From Brasenia schreberi (lineage: Eukaryota > Streptophyta > Magnoliopsida > Nymphaeales > Cabombaceae), in NCBI GenBank assembly GCA_036023115.1, contig JAYKKT010000074.1, forward strand, positions 10,166,501 to 10,230,500: 64,000 bases of DNA, given 5' to 3'. Made by a program: the position numbers and the translations under genes. Positions within the stretch are counted from its first letter, which is position 1, and each line of letters starts with the position of its first letter. The notes under the pieces were generated by a model, which saw only the letters and a list, made by a program, of their open reading frames with translations, was not told the DNA's origin and made no database searches. This document shows, piece by piece, positions 1 to 13,100 of this stretch.

Positions 1-3000
1 ATCTAACAAAACATACAGCAGCTTGCTTTAGAATAAGGATGCTCAACAAACCAAACTACTCGAACTTGAAATTGAAACCCTTCAATAACTAAATGAGCCT
101 AATCTCAATTCTCAAGACGGATACAAAAACTCGGGGATGCTCAATTAAGTTCACTAAGTGCATCCATGAATAAGATAAAGCCTAGGCTCAATTTGGTTTT
201 GGTTGTTCTTCAGTTCAAGTGGTGTTAACCATGGTAGCAGCTGCGGGTTATTGTCTTCTTTTGCTGATTTGGTTGAACATAAAGGAAGACTTTTGCTAAT
301 GTGTGAGCATGGTTTGGCCTTTGATGAGCAAGCCAAGCTTTCAGCGGTGCAACCCTCAGCTTGAACCAAACTTGAACAATTTAAAGCTCGTGCAAGAACC
401 AAAAATGGGCAGCCTTGAGGATCATTAACTTTCTCATCATCAAGCACATTACATGGAAAATCTTGAATTTTCTTAGTAAAAGTAATATTTACGAAAAGCA
501 GGATACGCAAAGGACGACTATCAGGGCAGGATATTTGGTTGTAAACATGTAAATGTAGCTCTCAATCAGAAGATCCCAATCCATCTTGAATAAGTAGAGA
601 AGATGTAAAGAATAAAGTTTCCAGTCAATGGAAGTCCCAGTGGTTACAAAAGGCAGAAATTTTTCAACTTTGTAAACAGCCGAACGTATCTACTACGTTT
701 TAAGGTTGCCGAAAAGGAAATCTGACTTGACAAGAAAAGTAGAGCACAAACAGAAAATAAGGGGTTTATAGGTACCTGTGAAGTGGAAAGCAACAAAAGA
801 TTAGGGAGGAGAAAAAGCTGAGCCAAGATAAGTACTTCTACCTAAAGGAGTCACATGTAGTATGCAGTATTACTTTTTGTATATGTACTGTACGGTATAA
901 CTATTTAAATTATATTATTTTGGTATATCTTGCAGCCTATCATACATAGATCATATGTCGATATAATGCTCATTTGGCTTAAAATATGATACAATATGCT
1001 TTAAGAGATCTATACAAATGGAAGCTCATACCCAAATACCAACGAGATATCAGGATTTATTAGTACGGTAGTCACACATACATGATAGCAAAATATTCTG
1101 TGTTTGGCAAGTTCATTTGAAGTGGGATTCCCATATTACAAGACACATGGATCCCAGCTATCAAAGCAACCTTTCCAAGAAAGGAGCTTCCGAAGGTAGA
1201 TACTAGATCGGGAGAAAATTTACAAAAGAGTGATTGCTATTTCATCCCATCAAGATTTTGAAAAGAAAAAGGAGAGAGAAGAATAATATATGCCGAACAC
1301 AACTTTGAGACACCGCACAGATTTTACATATAAAATTGTGTGGATAAAACGAAAGGAGAGATCATTTAGTTTGAATCATGTCTGGATCTCCAATGGTTAA
1401 CATTGAATGTGTTATATGACATGCTTGTCAATGACTAAGGCATGTCTAGAAGGTCGTGGCACTAAAAATGTTACACTTTATTCAATGATTCACTCGTAGG
1501 GTCTATACAAGATTTAGAGTTCATTATTTAAAATCCCACCGTCATGGTATCAGAACCTGTAGCCAAGTGATAGAGTATTGCCTATATAACCTACTAAAAG
1601 AACAGATGAAACTCTAATAAGAGAAAGAAAATGAAATTCAATAAAGAAATTCCATTCTTCCTCCAAAATGAACTTCTAACAGAAAAAGAAAAAGGGGGAA
1701 AGGTACATGTCATAAAGAAAACAAAAGTAGAAACAACATTTATTATCCAACATATGAAAGGAACAATGGACAGAAACAAGAGAAAATCGTGTTTGTAAGA
1801 TCAATGAGAAATTCATGTTTGTAGGATCGATTCTATTCAATGTAGCTAGAGATGTAGAAGGATTCAGTTGCATCACTTGTACATCAGACTTCTCGTGGGA
1901 GAGAGGAGAAAAATAGATATCATAAATATACAAAAAGATTGTCGAAGAAAGAAAGATGTTCAGAGGCATCCACTGGTTAGCTAAACTGTTCTTCATTTGG
2001 AACCCTAACATCACTAAAAGGAGGCTGGATATGAGAATATAAATGCTCCAGTATGCAATTATGTAGGATTGAGTTTTTCAAAAATCTCACACTTTTTGAA
2101 CTCCTTGTACGGGAAATAGCCCGGACTTCCCATCAAAGTGCATGCAACTCTCTAAGAACTGAACAAGATCATGCCGATGCTCAAGGAATGAGGAATCAGA
2201 AATGGTACCAGAAACATTAAGGATTACTTTTATCAGCCATGTTTGTTTGGACTAATAAGCATGTTTATTTGGCGCCGTCAAAGGTTATTATACATACATT
2301 CTTTGTCCATTCTTGTAAGGGAAACAGGTAATTAGTGAAGCAAAAGGGCAACAATCAAATCGATCCGTACATGGATAAGATAATCAAGAAAAGTCGAGAT
2401 GAAATTGAGAGAGGAAACACAAAACCTGCTTGATTATTCAGATTTTCTAAATCATCTACGACAATTCTAGAGCGAAGATGGTACGGAAAAGCATGACTGA
2501 TTCTTTAGATACAGAGTAGGTCCAGAAATGTGCCTAGTAGAGGATGACAGTTGCAGCTGTAGCAAGATCAAGAAAAATGGTGGACAAACTATATCAAGAT
2601 CCATATCTTCAAAGCAATCACAGCATGGATGTTCTTCACAGGAAGATCCAATAGGTTAGAAGCAATGAAGCTGTAATGAACGGGACTCCATTTATAGCGA
2701 AGTACCCTTACTAGGTAATAGGTTAAAAGCAACAACGTGCAAGTGATACAAGTAGATGGATGAGAAATGCCTCTTCGTCAGACTTTTGCATTGACGTTAT
2801 CTCAGTCTCTTACTACATAATTGTACTAACATAAATCAGAATATCCTCATGAGTGCATAATGAGAAAGGCTACAAGGTCAACACCAAGTATAATAAGACT
2901 TGGCTTCTGAATACTAGTTTAGAACTAATTTTGTAAGGCAGCAATGGTGTCAAGTAACAAATTTGGTTAGTTAAACCTCACCCTCACAGAAAGTGTTAAC

Positions 3001-3486
3001 TGCTAAGCTGAGCCCCAAAATAAAATCATTGCTTAATGGTTAATACCATATCCATTTGTTTGTTTAAGCAGTGCATTTAACAAAACGCCCCCATCCTAAA
3101 AGAGAAATAACATTTCATTCTGGAAGTCTCATTCAGCACTTTGTGATGTGACTATCACTCATAAGTAGAACATAATTCTAGGTAAAAGTTCAAAGAAGGA
3201 AAGCCCAAAGCAAATCGGTTTTGGTATTACATACGAGTGTAAAGTCACTAAGTTCCACCACTTTGTTAGTAGTTAAGGGACAAAAGTTCATGAACTTAAT
3301 CAAGAGACAAGTCTCAAATGAAGCGCATACCCACAGAAAGAAATTTATCTAAAGCGTGCCCCCTTTGAAGATTCATTTCAAATCACGTCTCTATTATTTA
3401 TTTCATATTGAAGCGCATGATTAGACCTTCAAGTAGGTTTGAAATATGATACGCATGTTTTCCGAGTCTATAGTATTGGTTTCAGA
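1..3486. other. AT-rich stretch without a supported gene
   Basis: No domain, tRNA or convincing exon was recognised here. Minus-strand open frames at 154-510 and 1594-2014 show no family signature. If the minus-strand gene that begins near 4.45 kb is real, its later exons could lie in this stretch, but I could not match any of them. Confidence 0.5.
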
Positions 3487-3770
3487 TGTTGGAATTATAT
3501 TAATAATTCCTACCTAATGTGACCCTATCTAATCTAATTTAATCAAGGAATATGCTACCATTTACCGTAATTGTGATATTTATCAGGAGTTGAGAATTTA
3601 AAGAAATTATAGATTAACATTGAGTGTTTTCATCCAGTAAAGATTCCTTTATCTATCTCTAATCAATTCTCCATAATCCTGTTTGATGGGAACAGGGTTA
3701 TAAATAAGATATTCCTGGGGCTTGGTCCTCCTCTCGTGCAGCCAAAAGACAGTGCCATCGATGACACCCC
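3487..3770 (+). mobile_element. Copia-like LTR fragment
   Basis: The stretch opens with TGTTGGAATTATAT, the usual TGTTGG start of plant Copia LTRs. It carries a TATA-like TTATAAATAAG near 3700, followed by a GTGCAGCC region typical of the transcribed part of such LTRs. I could not find a matching CCAACA end or a target-site duplication, so it is probably truncated. No internal gag-pol is attached. The assignment rests on LTR style rather than on a coding match. Confidence 0.4.
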
Positions 3771-4270
3771 AGTAGAGAGGAGAAATCAAGTAGTCTGCCC
3801 ATGGGAAAGACACATAATCCGGCTTAATCTCGTCACAATGGGCTCAACGGTTATAAGATTCAAACTCTGGTAGACTATTGTTTTATTTCAAATATCACAT
3901 TGAAGAGCATGATATGCCCTCCAAGCAGCATTGCAGCATGATATTGAGAACATGGCTGAACAATCAGCATTCCATCTTATAGCTAAGATACAAATTACCA
4001 GTACCAATACGTGCTCAAGCAAGAAGGCACCGTTTACTATTTCAATCATTCAATATCATCTCATCTAACTGAACCCATGAACAATAAAACCACATCTACA
4101 GCGCGAAATAATAGTCAACGAAGATTTCATGGTTATCCCAAAAGAAGAGTCAAGAGATGAAAACCGAACTTCAGTTGATACAACTAAAAAACTTCACGAT
4201 TACGGAAAACAATAAATCAATTCCAAACAAATTTACTTAATACAACCGAAACTGAATCTAATAGGGAAAA
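3771..4270. other. AT-rich stretch, nothing recognised
   Basis: No coding or repeat signature was found. By position it may be intron of the minus-strand gene whose first exon lies just to the right. Confidence 0.4.
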
Positions 4271-4322
4271 CTAGTATCCAAAAGGAGGATCGAGAGAGAG
4301 AGAGAGAGGGAGAGGGAGGAAC

Positions 4323-4453
4323 CTATGAAGGAAGCCGCGAAGCTGTGGGCGGTTGGAGGGTACGAGATACCATTGGATTCTGAGAGCGAGTTTGTACGTG
4401 CGCTTCAACCCAAGGAAGTACGCTGTACCCACTGTTATTTCCCAAAGAACCAT
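4323..4453 (-). CDS. First coding exon of an uncharacterised small plant protein
   Basis: The exon begins at an ATG at 4453 and encodes MVLWEITVGTAYFLGLKRTY, then a basic stretch ending LRGFLHR. It runs for 43 codons plus two bases to a donor (CATAG then GT at 4321-4322). A hydrophobic segment followed by lysine- and arginine-rich sequence resembles, from memory, a small conserved plant protein of unknown function that continues in a second exon. A GA-rich run lies just inside the intron. The ATG follows a short AAG/GAG-rich leader. I could not find the downstream exons in the 4.3 kb to the left, so the gene is partial here, or its continuation is diverged or outside the window. No function is assigned. 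Confidence 0.5.
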
Positions 4454-4910
4454 CTCTGGCTCTTCTTCTTCTTCTTCGATTGCTTGTAGAGCAACACTAA
4501 ACTCTCTCTCTTCACTGACGGATGGACGCCGGAGGAAATCGAAACGGCGGCGTACCGAAAGTCATTGCTTTTGCTTCCTGCGTATTCGTCGGTCCCAATT
4601 TGGAAAACAAAAGCAGCACCCAGATAACAAAAAACGATTGTCGCTGTTCTTAAGCGCACCCGGTTTTTTCTGATGAATGGATTTGGACCCAGTCCGATCC
4701 CACCCGACCCGATTAGTTTTCGTGTTGGATGACCCTACCATACCTATAACAAATCAGGTATCGCACACAAGAAGCCGCAAGCAGGGGACACAAAAGAACC
4801 TTCATGTCGAAGGATGGCTTGAATATTGAATTGGTTGGTTCCCTATAACGGCAACCCGACCCATTTTAAATGATTATGCAAATTTTTCTTTTCCTTAAAA
4901 TAGCTAGTCT

Positions 4911-5043
4911 CACCCAGAGCGTAAGCTCAATGACAAGACACTCTAATGCTATTGCTGTTGGTGGGGAGTTCGACTCTCAAAGGGTGCATGTGTGAGGTTG
5001 GCTATGTTAGAGTTTGACATCCTCTTATAACAAAAAAAAAAGC
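4911..5043 (+). mobile_element. SINE-like element, family 2
   Basis: The stretch holds a Pol III B-box-like GGAGTTCGACTCTC at about 4966-4979, a shared 3' body (GTGCATGTGTG then CATCCTCTTATAAC) and a run of ten A at 5032-5041. Similar 3' bodies occur at 8660-8753 (plus) and 34574-34705 (minus). The flanks TAGCTAGT and TAGTTAGT may be an imperfect target-site duplication. This is a tRNA-derived SINE by inference; no intact tRNA was seen. Confidence 0.45.
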
Positions 5044-5795
5044 CGAATTAGTTAGTGGGCTTGAAATTAACAATTGACCTTGTTGATCTTGCGACCGAAG
5101 TCTTCCCATACTGCTTGTGGTTCAGTGGTTCAACTTTTAACTTTGACACATATAAGAGAAACTAACACATACTTTTGTGTTAAGTTTTTGGCAAGTAAAA
5201 ATGTTGTAAATATCATATTGGATAAGGTATTTTTATAGGGTATTAATACACATACGGTAGTTGTTATTACTGAAAATCGAGGGGAAGTGGGTGACATCAA
5301 GCGGGGTACGGGCTGGCCAGTTACATAGAAGGAGTCGGGATGTTATGGGCAACTAACATAAGATCGAGCCTATCTTCAAGGCACTAAAATGGTGGAAGAT
5401 GAATAATGAGAAGTTGGACAAAAGGTCGAAAGAGACGTGCCGAGGAAAGTAAAGGACAGTTCACCTATTAGTGTTTAAGAAGCTCTTAAGCGATCAAGAA
5501 ACTTATATCAATACATTAAGAACCCAAATTTCTTTAGTTTCCTTTTTTTTAAGAGTAGTTTACCATAGCTTTAGACAATTGTGACAGCTTCCTCTCAGTT
5601 GTTAATGCCATAGTTGTTCTTGCTGCTAACCTCTATCTTGTTAACCTTACTATCGACCACATCGCATTCATCTTTGAGCTACCCAGGCATAGCATTGAAA
5701 GCACTAGGATATAATTGAGTCATTCTCGACGATAACATGCTTCCGACAGCCGGTGTAAAACTTTGTCGACTTAAAATGTATTCTAAAAGAAAAAA
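5044..5795. other. Intergenic stretch, nothing recognised
   Basis: No coding or mobile-element signature was found here. Confidence 0.4.
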
Positions 5796-5868
5796 ACAAA
5801 GAATCCATGTAGTTGATCCCATCTAGTATGGGAAAAGGCTTAGTTGTATTGTACTTGTAGTAGTAGAT
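5796..5868 (+). mobile_element. RTE-type LINE 3' tail
   Basis: The sequence contains AAAGAATCCATGTAG, TCTAGTATGGGAAAAGGC and TTAGTTGT, the conserved 3' end shared with the longer RTE copies at about 53.1 kb and 62.69 kb. Only the last part is present, so this is a severely 5'-truncated insertion. No clear target-site duplication was found. Confidence 0.65.
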
Positions 5869-7077
5869 TGAGAAAACCGAAGTTGTTACCCTCTCTTATT
5901 TGTAAGATTGATGAGTCCAAGAACTTAATAAAATCACTCTTTAATTACATAAACAGAAATAGACTACCCAACAACATATTAATAACAATATAATTAAAAG
6001 TGATTTCCTTTAAAGATTGCCGTACTGGGTCAAGCAAAGAGTAAGTACAAATGGTTATTGGCTTGGATAAAGAGAAAGACCCAAATTCTTATCACTCATC
6101 AGTAAACCAATTAACAAACAGCTTGCAATGTTTTCAAAATACATGCATTTTTGGTCTAGTTCGAGCTGGGTCAGCCCACTATTGTGTTAAACATCTCGCA
6201 GTGCTTGTTTTCTCCACTCACAAGACCTTTATCTCCAAACTTTTTTTTATTTACAAGCTAGGTTGGGCAGGCAAAACCCATAGATGCATGCTTTTTGGCA
6301 TTGAACTTGTGAAGTTCAATTAAGATTCTTTTGAGTCGAGCAGTAGCGAAGAGAGCCTTAGAGTGATCCTTTGGCCTTGAAATGATCTTAGTTGACCTTC
6401 ATACCCAAGTTAAGGAAACATAGCCTCTTTCCCTAGATTTAAATATGTTGTCATCGCTCTCAACGTTTGATTATTTTTCTTGGTTACTGTTTAAGAGTCT
6501 TTTGAGAGCACATGAGGGTCTTGCCGGTGCCACTTGATTTTCTACCCGGTTAAAAGCTACATAAGATATAAATATAAGTTGATTGTCCAAGTCACTTTTT
6601 TATGTAATCTTTTAATACTAATTGGAATGCATAAGGATAAACTATATTCAAAACTTCTAAATTAACACTAATTTTACCATCATAATATGTTTAATACATT
6701 ATCTATTAGTCTTTATTTATCATAATATCAATTTTATTTTGAATATTTTCCTTTTCGCAGTATCATAATTTAAAATATATATTTTCACTCTTCTTCTCCA
6801 ATCAACTTTATCTATTGTAAACATAAAATATGAATTTTTCTCTTAATCATAGTATTTACTACCTTCGTTAATGTTTTGATATTCCATAAATACAACTTTG
6901 AAATCGAACGATTGGCACTAACCTTGTGTGAGACCCTTCTTCAACTTCACAATTTTCTAGGCTCTGTTTGGGATTATTGACTCTGCTTGTTGTTTGGACC
7001 TTACCATGGTTTTCCTATAGTTTTGGTGCTTCATCAAAACGTTGTTCGCTCTTAAAATTATTCTAAGATGGATTTTT
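5869..7077. other. AT-rich intergenic stretch
   Basis: A 90-codon open frame at 6051-6323 (plus) has no family signature and is not called. Nothing else was recognised. Confidence 0.4.
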
Positions 7078-7215
7078 TTTTGTGTGTGTGGGGGGGAGCG
7101 CGGCCGAAGAAGCCAGGTGCATGCTGCAGGTATGGAACTCATGACATTTTAACTTGTGGGTCGACCCCTACCGAGGTGAGCTATTGCTCGTTGTGCAGTG
7201 TTAACATGGATTTTG
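7078..7215 (-). mobile_element. SINE-like element, family 1
   Basis: Read on the minus strand it has AGCTCACCTCGGTAGGGGTC (A-box region), then ATGAGTTCCATACC (B-box-like), then CATGCACCTGGCTTCTTCGG. The same order occurs at 33262-33368, 41230-41335 and 63906-64000. A tRNA-derived SINE is the best explanation, inferred from internal promoter-like boxes and dispersal. Confidence 0.45.
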
Positions 7216-7927
7216 TGGCCACGCCAAAGCAGAGCACGCAGAAGATATAGCATTGTAGTCTATGTTCAGGGAGATCAATTTAACACAATATTCGTAGTAT
7301 TGAATTGATCAAGACATGAACTACAAACTATGTTCATACGAAAATTCTGATCAATATCGAATCCAAATCCAATTGTTAGCTTGATTCCATTGTGGTGCAC
7401 AAACCAGCTTATATCATCTTCTGAACAATGAAGGGTTGAAACAGTTGTTACTGTTTCATAATAGGCTGGACCATGACGATGACGTTATGCTGAGCAGTAG
7501 ATTGGAGTGTAGAAAACAATCCCAGTTTGATATGGAGTTGATATACAAAGAAATATCAAATATTGAACAGCTTTCCTACTATATTTTAGCAATTTAGAGA
7601 GTTTTCATTTGATATATTCAAAGATACAATTCTCACCCTTGAAGAAAAGTGCAACGACGATGACGTTCACTGCAAATCATATAATCGTCGTTCAAACGGT
7701 CAGCTTCTTCCTCGATATCCCCGCCTAAACCTCTTCACGTACGACACCTTTAAGCTTTCTCAAATCCATTGCACGAATTCAACAGCCTTTGCTTGCCCGA
7801 TAATCACTCAAACCCCATGGTTTCAGTGAGCACCGAAAGCAATTACGCCAACATATTCTTCTATAAAGCCCTCCATTCACAGGTTTCGTTTATATTTCAA
7901 CGATTCAAGAGAGAGAGAGAGAGAACC

Positions 7928-9552
7928 ATGCAGAGGCTTTCGTCGTTCAATTTGCCGTCTAAGGACCAACTTAGGGACGGGGGAGAGGGGGAGAAGAAGA
8001 TGGTAGGCGGCAAGAACGATGAAGAAGAAGCCAAAGAAGAGAAGCGTCGGCCATGGATAGGGCACAAGGACAGATTGGTGCACGCCATCCCCGTCGTCGT
8101 CCTGTTGTGCTTCGTAATCCTCTACCTTTTGTCTTATGACCCACTCCATGAAGGTGACCATTGATCTCATGAGCTTTTCTTGAAGTTATCGTGACAAGCA
8201 ACCCTCTTTAACGCAGATAGTAATCATCTTGTTGAACTTTTTATTTGAGCACTCGTAGACACCTCCTCCTGTTATTTGGGCCATCTTTTCCAAAGAAATT
8301 TTTTCTTTTTTGATCTAAATGAATCTTCAATTTTTTTTTATGTTAAGTTAATTGTTAGCATGATAATAGAGTGGCAAGTCTGATCAGTGTGTAGGGCCGT
8401 CAAGTCAGGTCACTTCAAGTTCATTTTGAGACCAGGTCCACCTTTTCTCCAGACCTGGATCATGATTGATTCAACCATAGCTACCCATATATATACCTGC
8501 ATACATATATACGTATATATATATATATATACTTTATCTTTTTAAACCATTTTGTGACAAAAACCATGGGAGTGTCCAACTAGGGGTGTTTAAGGTGCCC
8601 ATGAATTAGGATATAATCAAACCGACGGTTTCGTTCAATTCCAAATACTAGACAATGGCACGATGTTCTAGCATCCTTATCCCCACTCCCAAAAAGTGCA
8701 TGTGTGGGTGGATGGGTGTTAAGATTCGGCCTCTTCTTGTAACGAAAAGAAAATTACTAGATAATTTGGTTTTGTTCTCTAACAGGAAAATAGGTCATAT
8801 GGTTCGGTTCATGGTATCAAACCAAACCATCACATGTAGATCTTGATAAGATCTGGACCCGAGATCTGAATCATCTGACAGCGCATAATCCTTTGCTTTC
8901 CTTTGCCAAATGCTAAGAATTTTTTAAATTTCTTTCCAAACTCACCTCCCTCCGCACCTCTTCCAGTATTCTTATACATCACTTTTGTGTTAAAACATCC
9001 TATAACTTTCTAAGTTTATCTATCTAACATGATTTGGATATGATGTTGCTTCATATTCATTATTTGTTATACAATGCAACTGTCACATATTAGCAAAAGA
9101 TAAAATATATAGCACCATGGTTGGCGACCAAACCAAACCAGAACAGATAGTTTGGTTTGGTTCAGTTTCATGGACTAAATGGTTTGGTGTGGTTCTCCAA
9201 AAGTTGAGAACCGATTATATCGGTTTAGTTCGACCTTGAGGCTATAACCAAGTCAAACGGGACCACCAACACCCATGACCCCAACAAACCCCAAACTTTT
9301 TGGGTCGGGTTTAGGTTGGATTCTTGGGTTGGTCCGAATTCGCCACCCCTTTGTACATTTCAATCGGGTTGTCACCCTCTTTCTCGTTTGCTATCTTTGT
9401 CAAAAGGGGCCAAGAGTGGCAATCGGGGAGAATTTTCCGGCCAACGGTACAGCCGGCTCAGTCTGCAACGAGAAGGGAACAACAAAGAAGCCATCGGCAT
9501 CATCACAACCCTGTCTACTCTAAATCAGCACAGAAAGTTGGCAGCTCTGTAA
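7928..9552 (+). CDS. Small single-pass membrane protein, uncharacterised (two-exon model)
   Basis: Exon 1 is 7928-8153 and starts at an ATG right after a GA-repeat leader. It encodes a charged N-terminus rich in Lys, Glu and Asp, the stretch PWIGHKDRLVHAIP, and one membrane segment of about 17 residues (VVVLLCFVILYLLSY). This charged tail plus RLVHxIP plus one helix fits a plant family of unknown function, recalled from memory. A phase-1 donor (CATGAAG then GTGACC) suggests splicing. A compatible acceptor at 9430 would give exon 2 at 9431-9552, starting EFSGQRYSRL and ending HRKLAAL, for 115 residues in total. Without splicing, the frame stops at 8164. Exon 1 is well supported and exon 2 only moderately, since its acceptor lacks a good pyrimidine tract. 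Confidence 0.5.
8660..8753 (+). mobile_element. SINE-like element, family 2 (partial)
   Basis: It shares AGTGCATGTGTGGG and TTCGGCCTCTTCTTGTAAC plus an A-rich tail with the elements at 4911 and 34574. The flanks TACTAGACAAT (left) and TACTAGATAAT (right) look like a target-site duplication with one mismatch. It lies in the intron of the small membrane protein gene, if the two-exon model is right. Confidence 0.45.
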
Positions 9553-9559
9553 GCACATC

Positions 9560-10123
9560 AACTGAGGGCAAAATATCGAGAAAACAAGAAAAGGGGAGAA
9601 GAGTCTGGCGTCATGCTCTCATAGTTTTATCTTCAGCAGATGTAAACTGCATGAATCAAGCAATGTATAACCCCAAAAGGGCCTTCCTCATCTTACTGTT
9701 CAGTCATTCAAATCGTAATTATAAACCACTATATAGCGAAACTTCAGTTTTTTATGCATATATTTGTGTATTATTAATGTATCAATATTGAATTGCACTG
9801 CAAATACTGCTGATGATACTGAAGTAGTAAACAGTGATCGAGACATGCATGATCATCAAGCGGAAGAGCAAGAGAGCCCTGATAAGTTACTCGCAACAAT
9901 CGGATTTTCGTTGGAATATAATCAAAGGTTTGATGCGGGTGAAAATACTCGCATTAGCAAAACAAGAAACTTATCATTTCACTCAACAAATATAATGTAT
10001 CAACCAACTTGTCTGTGTAGTCACAAACACGAGTCCAGATCAAAGAAATACAGCATGAAAACCAACCAAAATATGGTATCATACCTTTAAGAAAGAGATG
10101 CTGGCCTATTCAGTCTTTAGGAA
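9560..10123. other. Spacer between convergent genes
   Basis: This stretch lies between the small membrane protein gene and the 3' end of the BPA1-like gene. It probably includes the 3' UTRs of both. Short open frames show no family signature. Confidence 0.35.
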
Positions 10124-13100
10124 TCAAAGAACCAAGCCTTGAGCAGGTGGAGGCTTCGTCAGAGTCTCCCTGGGTGGTGCATCTTTTGGAACCTCAACGG
10201 GATGAACAGTTTGATACCCATCTGTGTTTCCTCCTGCATTTTCTCCTTCCGCAACCACTGTTCCTTTGGCCTTGATTCCCACATCTTCCGCAGCTTTAGC
10301 AACTTTATTGAAGGCACCAGTCACCCACGAGGCTCCGGTGAAAACATAACGGTTACTCATGATGGCCGAGCCAGCACTGCTAACCTTCTGGTCCACGGCA
10401 GCAAGGGCAGACCTTGTCGTCTCAGAAACGTGGAATTTCTCATCCACTTCCTTCACTTTCTCATTGACAACAGCTGTACCAATGCTTATCTTCTCAGTGA
10501 GCCCAATCCTTTTATCCAGGGAAGCAACCTTTGCAGAAGCGGTGGACGTGAGCTGGTGCTTCTCATCAAGTTCCTTTGCTTTGTTGAGAGCATCCTTACC
10601 TAAGATGAAACCCTTTTCAAGCATGCTGCTTACAACATCCTCTGCCTTCTGAACTACAGACTGGGCGCCACTGACTGCTTTATTTTCTTTCTAATAGGAT
10701 GGACGGAGTTTTGTCTAGTAAATATATAAGATGGTGGAACACCTTACGTAAAAGAAAAGGAAAATTCGGGGTGACGAGAATATGTACTTACCGGCGGACA
10801 AGCAGATGCCAGAGGTGGTAGCTGATATTCAGGAGCAGGTGTCACGGAAACAGAGAGATCAACTATTGTAGCACCCTGTCCAACAAGAGAGAAAACAAAA
10901 TAAACCTGTTTTCTTATGAACAAAGGCGGTGGAGCACTAGATTGCAACGTCCATGAGAAACCAATTGGCATGCCACAGTTTGGGTGAACTGGCGAACTTG
11001 GTAGACCTAGAAACTAAAATATACTTAAGCCAGGAGAAAATAGAACACATGGCAGTTGTATGGACCCAACTGATAGCAGAAGATTCACAAACTGGTGCCG
11101 TGGCAGTTGGGTGCACTCACAAACGTGCCATGCCAAAGAAGTAAATTATACTTAAGTCAGGAGATGATAGAAGACAGAATGCACAAGAAAATGGTACCAA
11201 ACATTCAAGTGAAAAGTAATTGATGTCCTAAATTAAACAAAGTAGCAATCACACATCAATAAAACAAATGAAAACAATTTTTGCACCAACATAAGCACAG
11301 AGAAAGAAGCATACTGAAAGAAGCATTGCAGTCTCTGCGCCCTGTGAATCCTTGAAGGTAACAAATGCAATTTGAGATCGCTCATTTTCACTGAAAGCAA
11401 AACATCTTGTTTAAGGAAATGTTGAGAATTCCAGGAAGGCGATATGAAGTCAAAGGGAAAGAAACCTGTGCATTTCAACATATTCAATATCTCCAGAAAA
11501 GGAAAAGAATTCTTTGAGATCACGCTCTGAAGCACCCAATGACACATTGCTGACCTTCACCGTCCTCACCTGTCGAAAAAAGAAAAAAGCATTTGGAGAT
11601 CAACAATTTCTGCATGCACACTGGCACATGACATAGACATTTAGGAAAGGATATAATGTGTGTATGTATGTATATATGAACACGGAGATATATACATGCT
11701 GTGGGTATATACACGATTCAGTGTGAAACTTATTTTTAGCAATTTTTGTGGCAAATTGACTAGACTGCTGCATTTGGTTGGTCTCGTCAAGAAAAAAATA
11801 ATTTCTGGTTTCTGGAATCGGCATATAATTGTAATCCTATGCTATCCAAAAAGTCCAATTTTCATAAATTTTGAATTTTCTTTATTTGCTTGGAACCAAA
11901 TGGTCCATGATAAATCAACCAATGTAACTAGAATGTTGATGAACACTTCAAAAAGGTCGCAAAGGAGCACTGAAGGTCCGCTTCATTATCTATGTAGTTT
12001 GGTGAATTATATTTCCTATAGACATCTTTTTCTTTTGTTTGATCCAACAGATATTTTATATATGTGATTAAATATAAGCAGATTTCTCAGGGCCTAAAAA
12101 AGAAACTTAATTTCCCATAAATTTTCAAATGTATGGGCCTTTGAAGATTTTATGAACACAATACAACATAAACCACCAAAGTGTATTTTAGAAACCGTAA
12201 ATTTAGAACCCTTAAACACGTTGAGACCACTGATTTTTAAACCTTCGTCAAGATATTTGTTTAAAAAAGCGTGTACATGAAAACAGTGAATAAACGTCAA
12301 GATAGTTGATTCTATGGTGGGGCAGGATGTATGAATAATTTTGATAGCAGTGAACTCTGTGTTGGGGCTTTTAGCTAGATTACAATTTAGTCAAGTTTAA
12401 ACATTTCGTAAAAATTTCTGATAGGTGAAGGAAAAGCACAGCATCACATGCACATGAAAGCATTCGATCCCATTCTATAGGTGGTGTTCAAATTAATCTT
12501 CACATATTTGCAGGTTACTAAACTTTTCATTTCTCCCTATAATTGAAGTTATGCTATATTATTGGTTTATACACACACATATAGAAATGCTAGAGTACTC
12601 TGGATGTACCTACTCATGTATTCTAGACCGGATCAAACCCGATGAACAGCCAGGAAGTGTCCACACACACAGACCCATGAGGTCATATTCAGTGGATAGC
12701 AGCACCTATCATCATCCAACTATATTATACATAATGGTCGAACTCCAAAGTAGCACATACTCTTCTCTAGATAGTCTCTGTGTTTGTGTGTATCCATGCA
12801 CTGTGCGCGGAGGTGCAAGGGGTAGCTCCTCATCTTAGGTTGATACACATGTCAAATATTTATCATCTATAAACGACATTAAAGTGACAGATCGAAAGAA
12901 ACTACAGCTTCCTTCCCTACTATGTATAAAACTTAACGCTGAAGGTACTTTATTAAGTCAACTTTCAGACATGACCAAAGTGTCCCAAAAAGTCAAGTCA
13001 GTCGACATAAGACATGCAAAACAAAAAGATGCTCACCGTATAGTCATAAACATATATATATATATATATATTCTTGATTATAACAATATAAAAGTTAATG

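Noticed and set aside
154..510. Minus-strand frame of 118 codons rich in Cys and Ser
   Set aside because: There is no domain, no splice context I could tie to a neighbour, and no family match.
4353..4673. Plus-strand frame of 106 codons
   Set aside because: It is the antisense shadow of the better-supported minus-strand first exon and its leader.
8581..9352. MITE bounded by TAGGGGTGT and CACCCCT
   Set aside because: The ends are short and no matching 8-bp duplication was found.
11600..12300. Short frames on both strands in BPA1-like intron 1
   Set aside because: They lie in intron sequence with no family signature or splice support.
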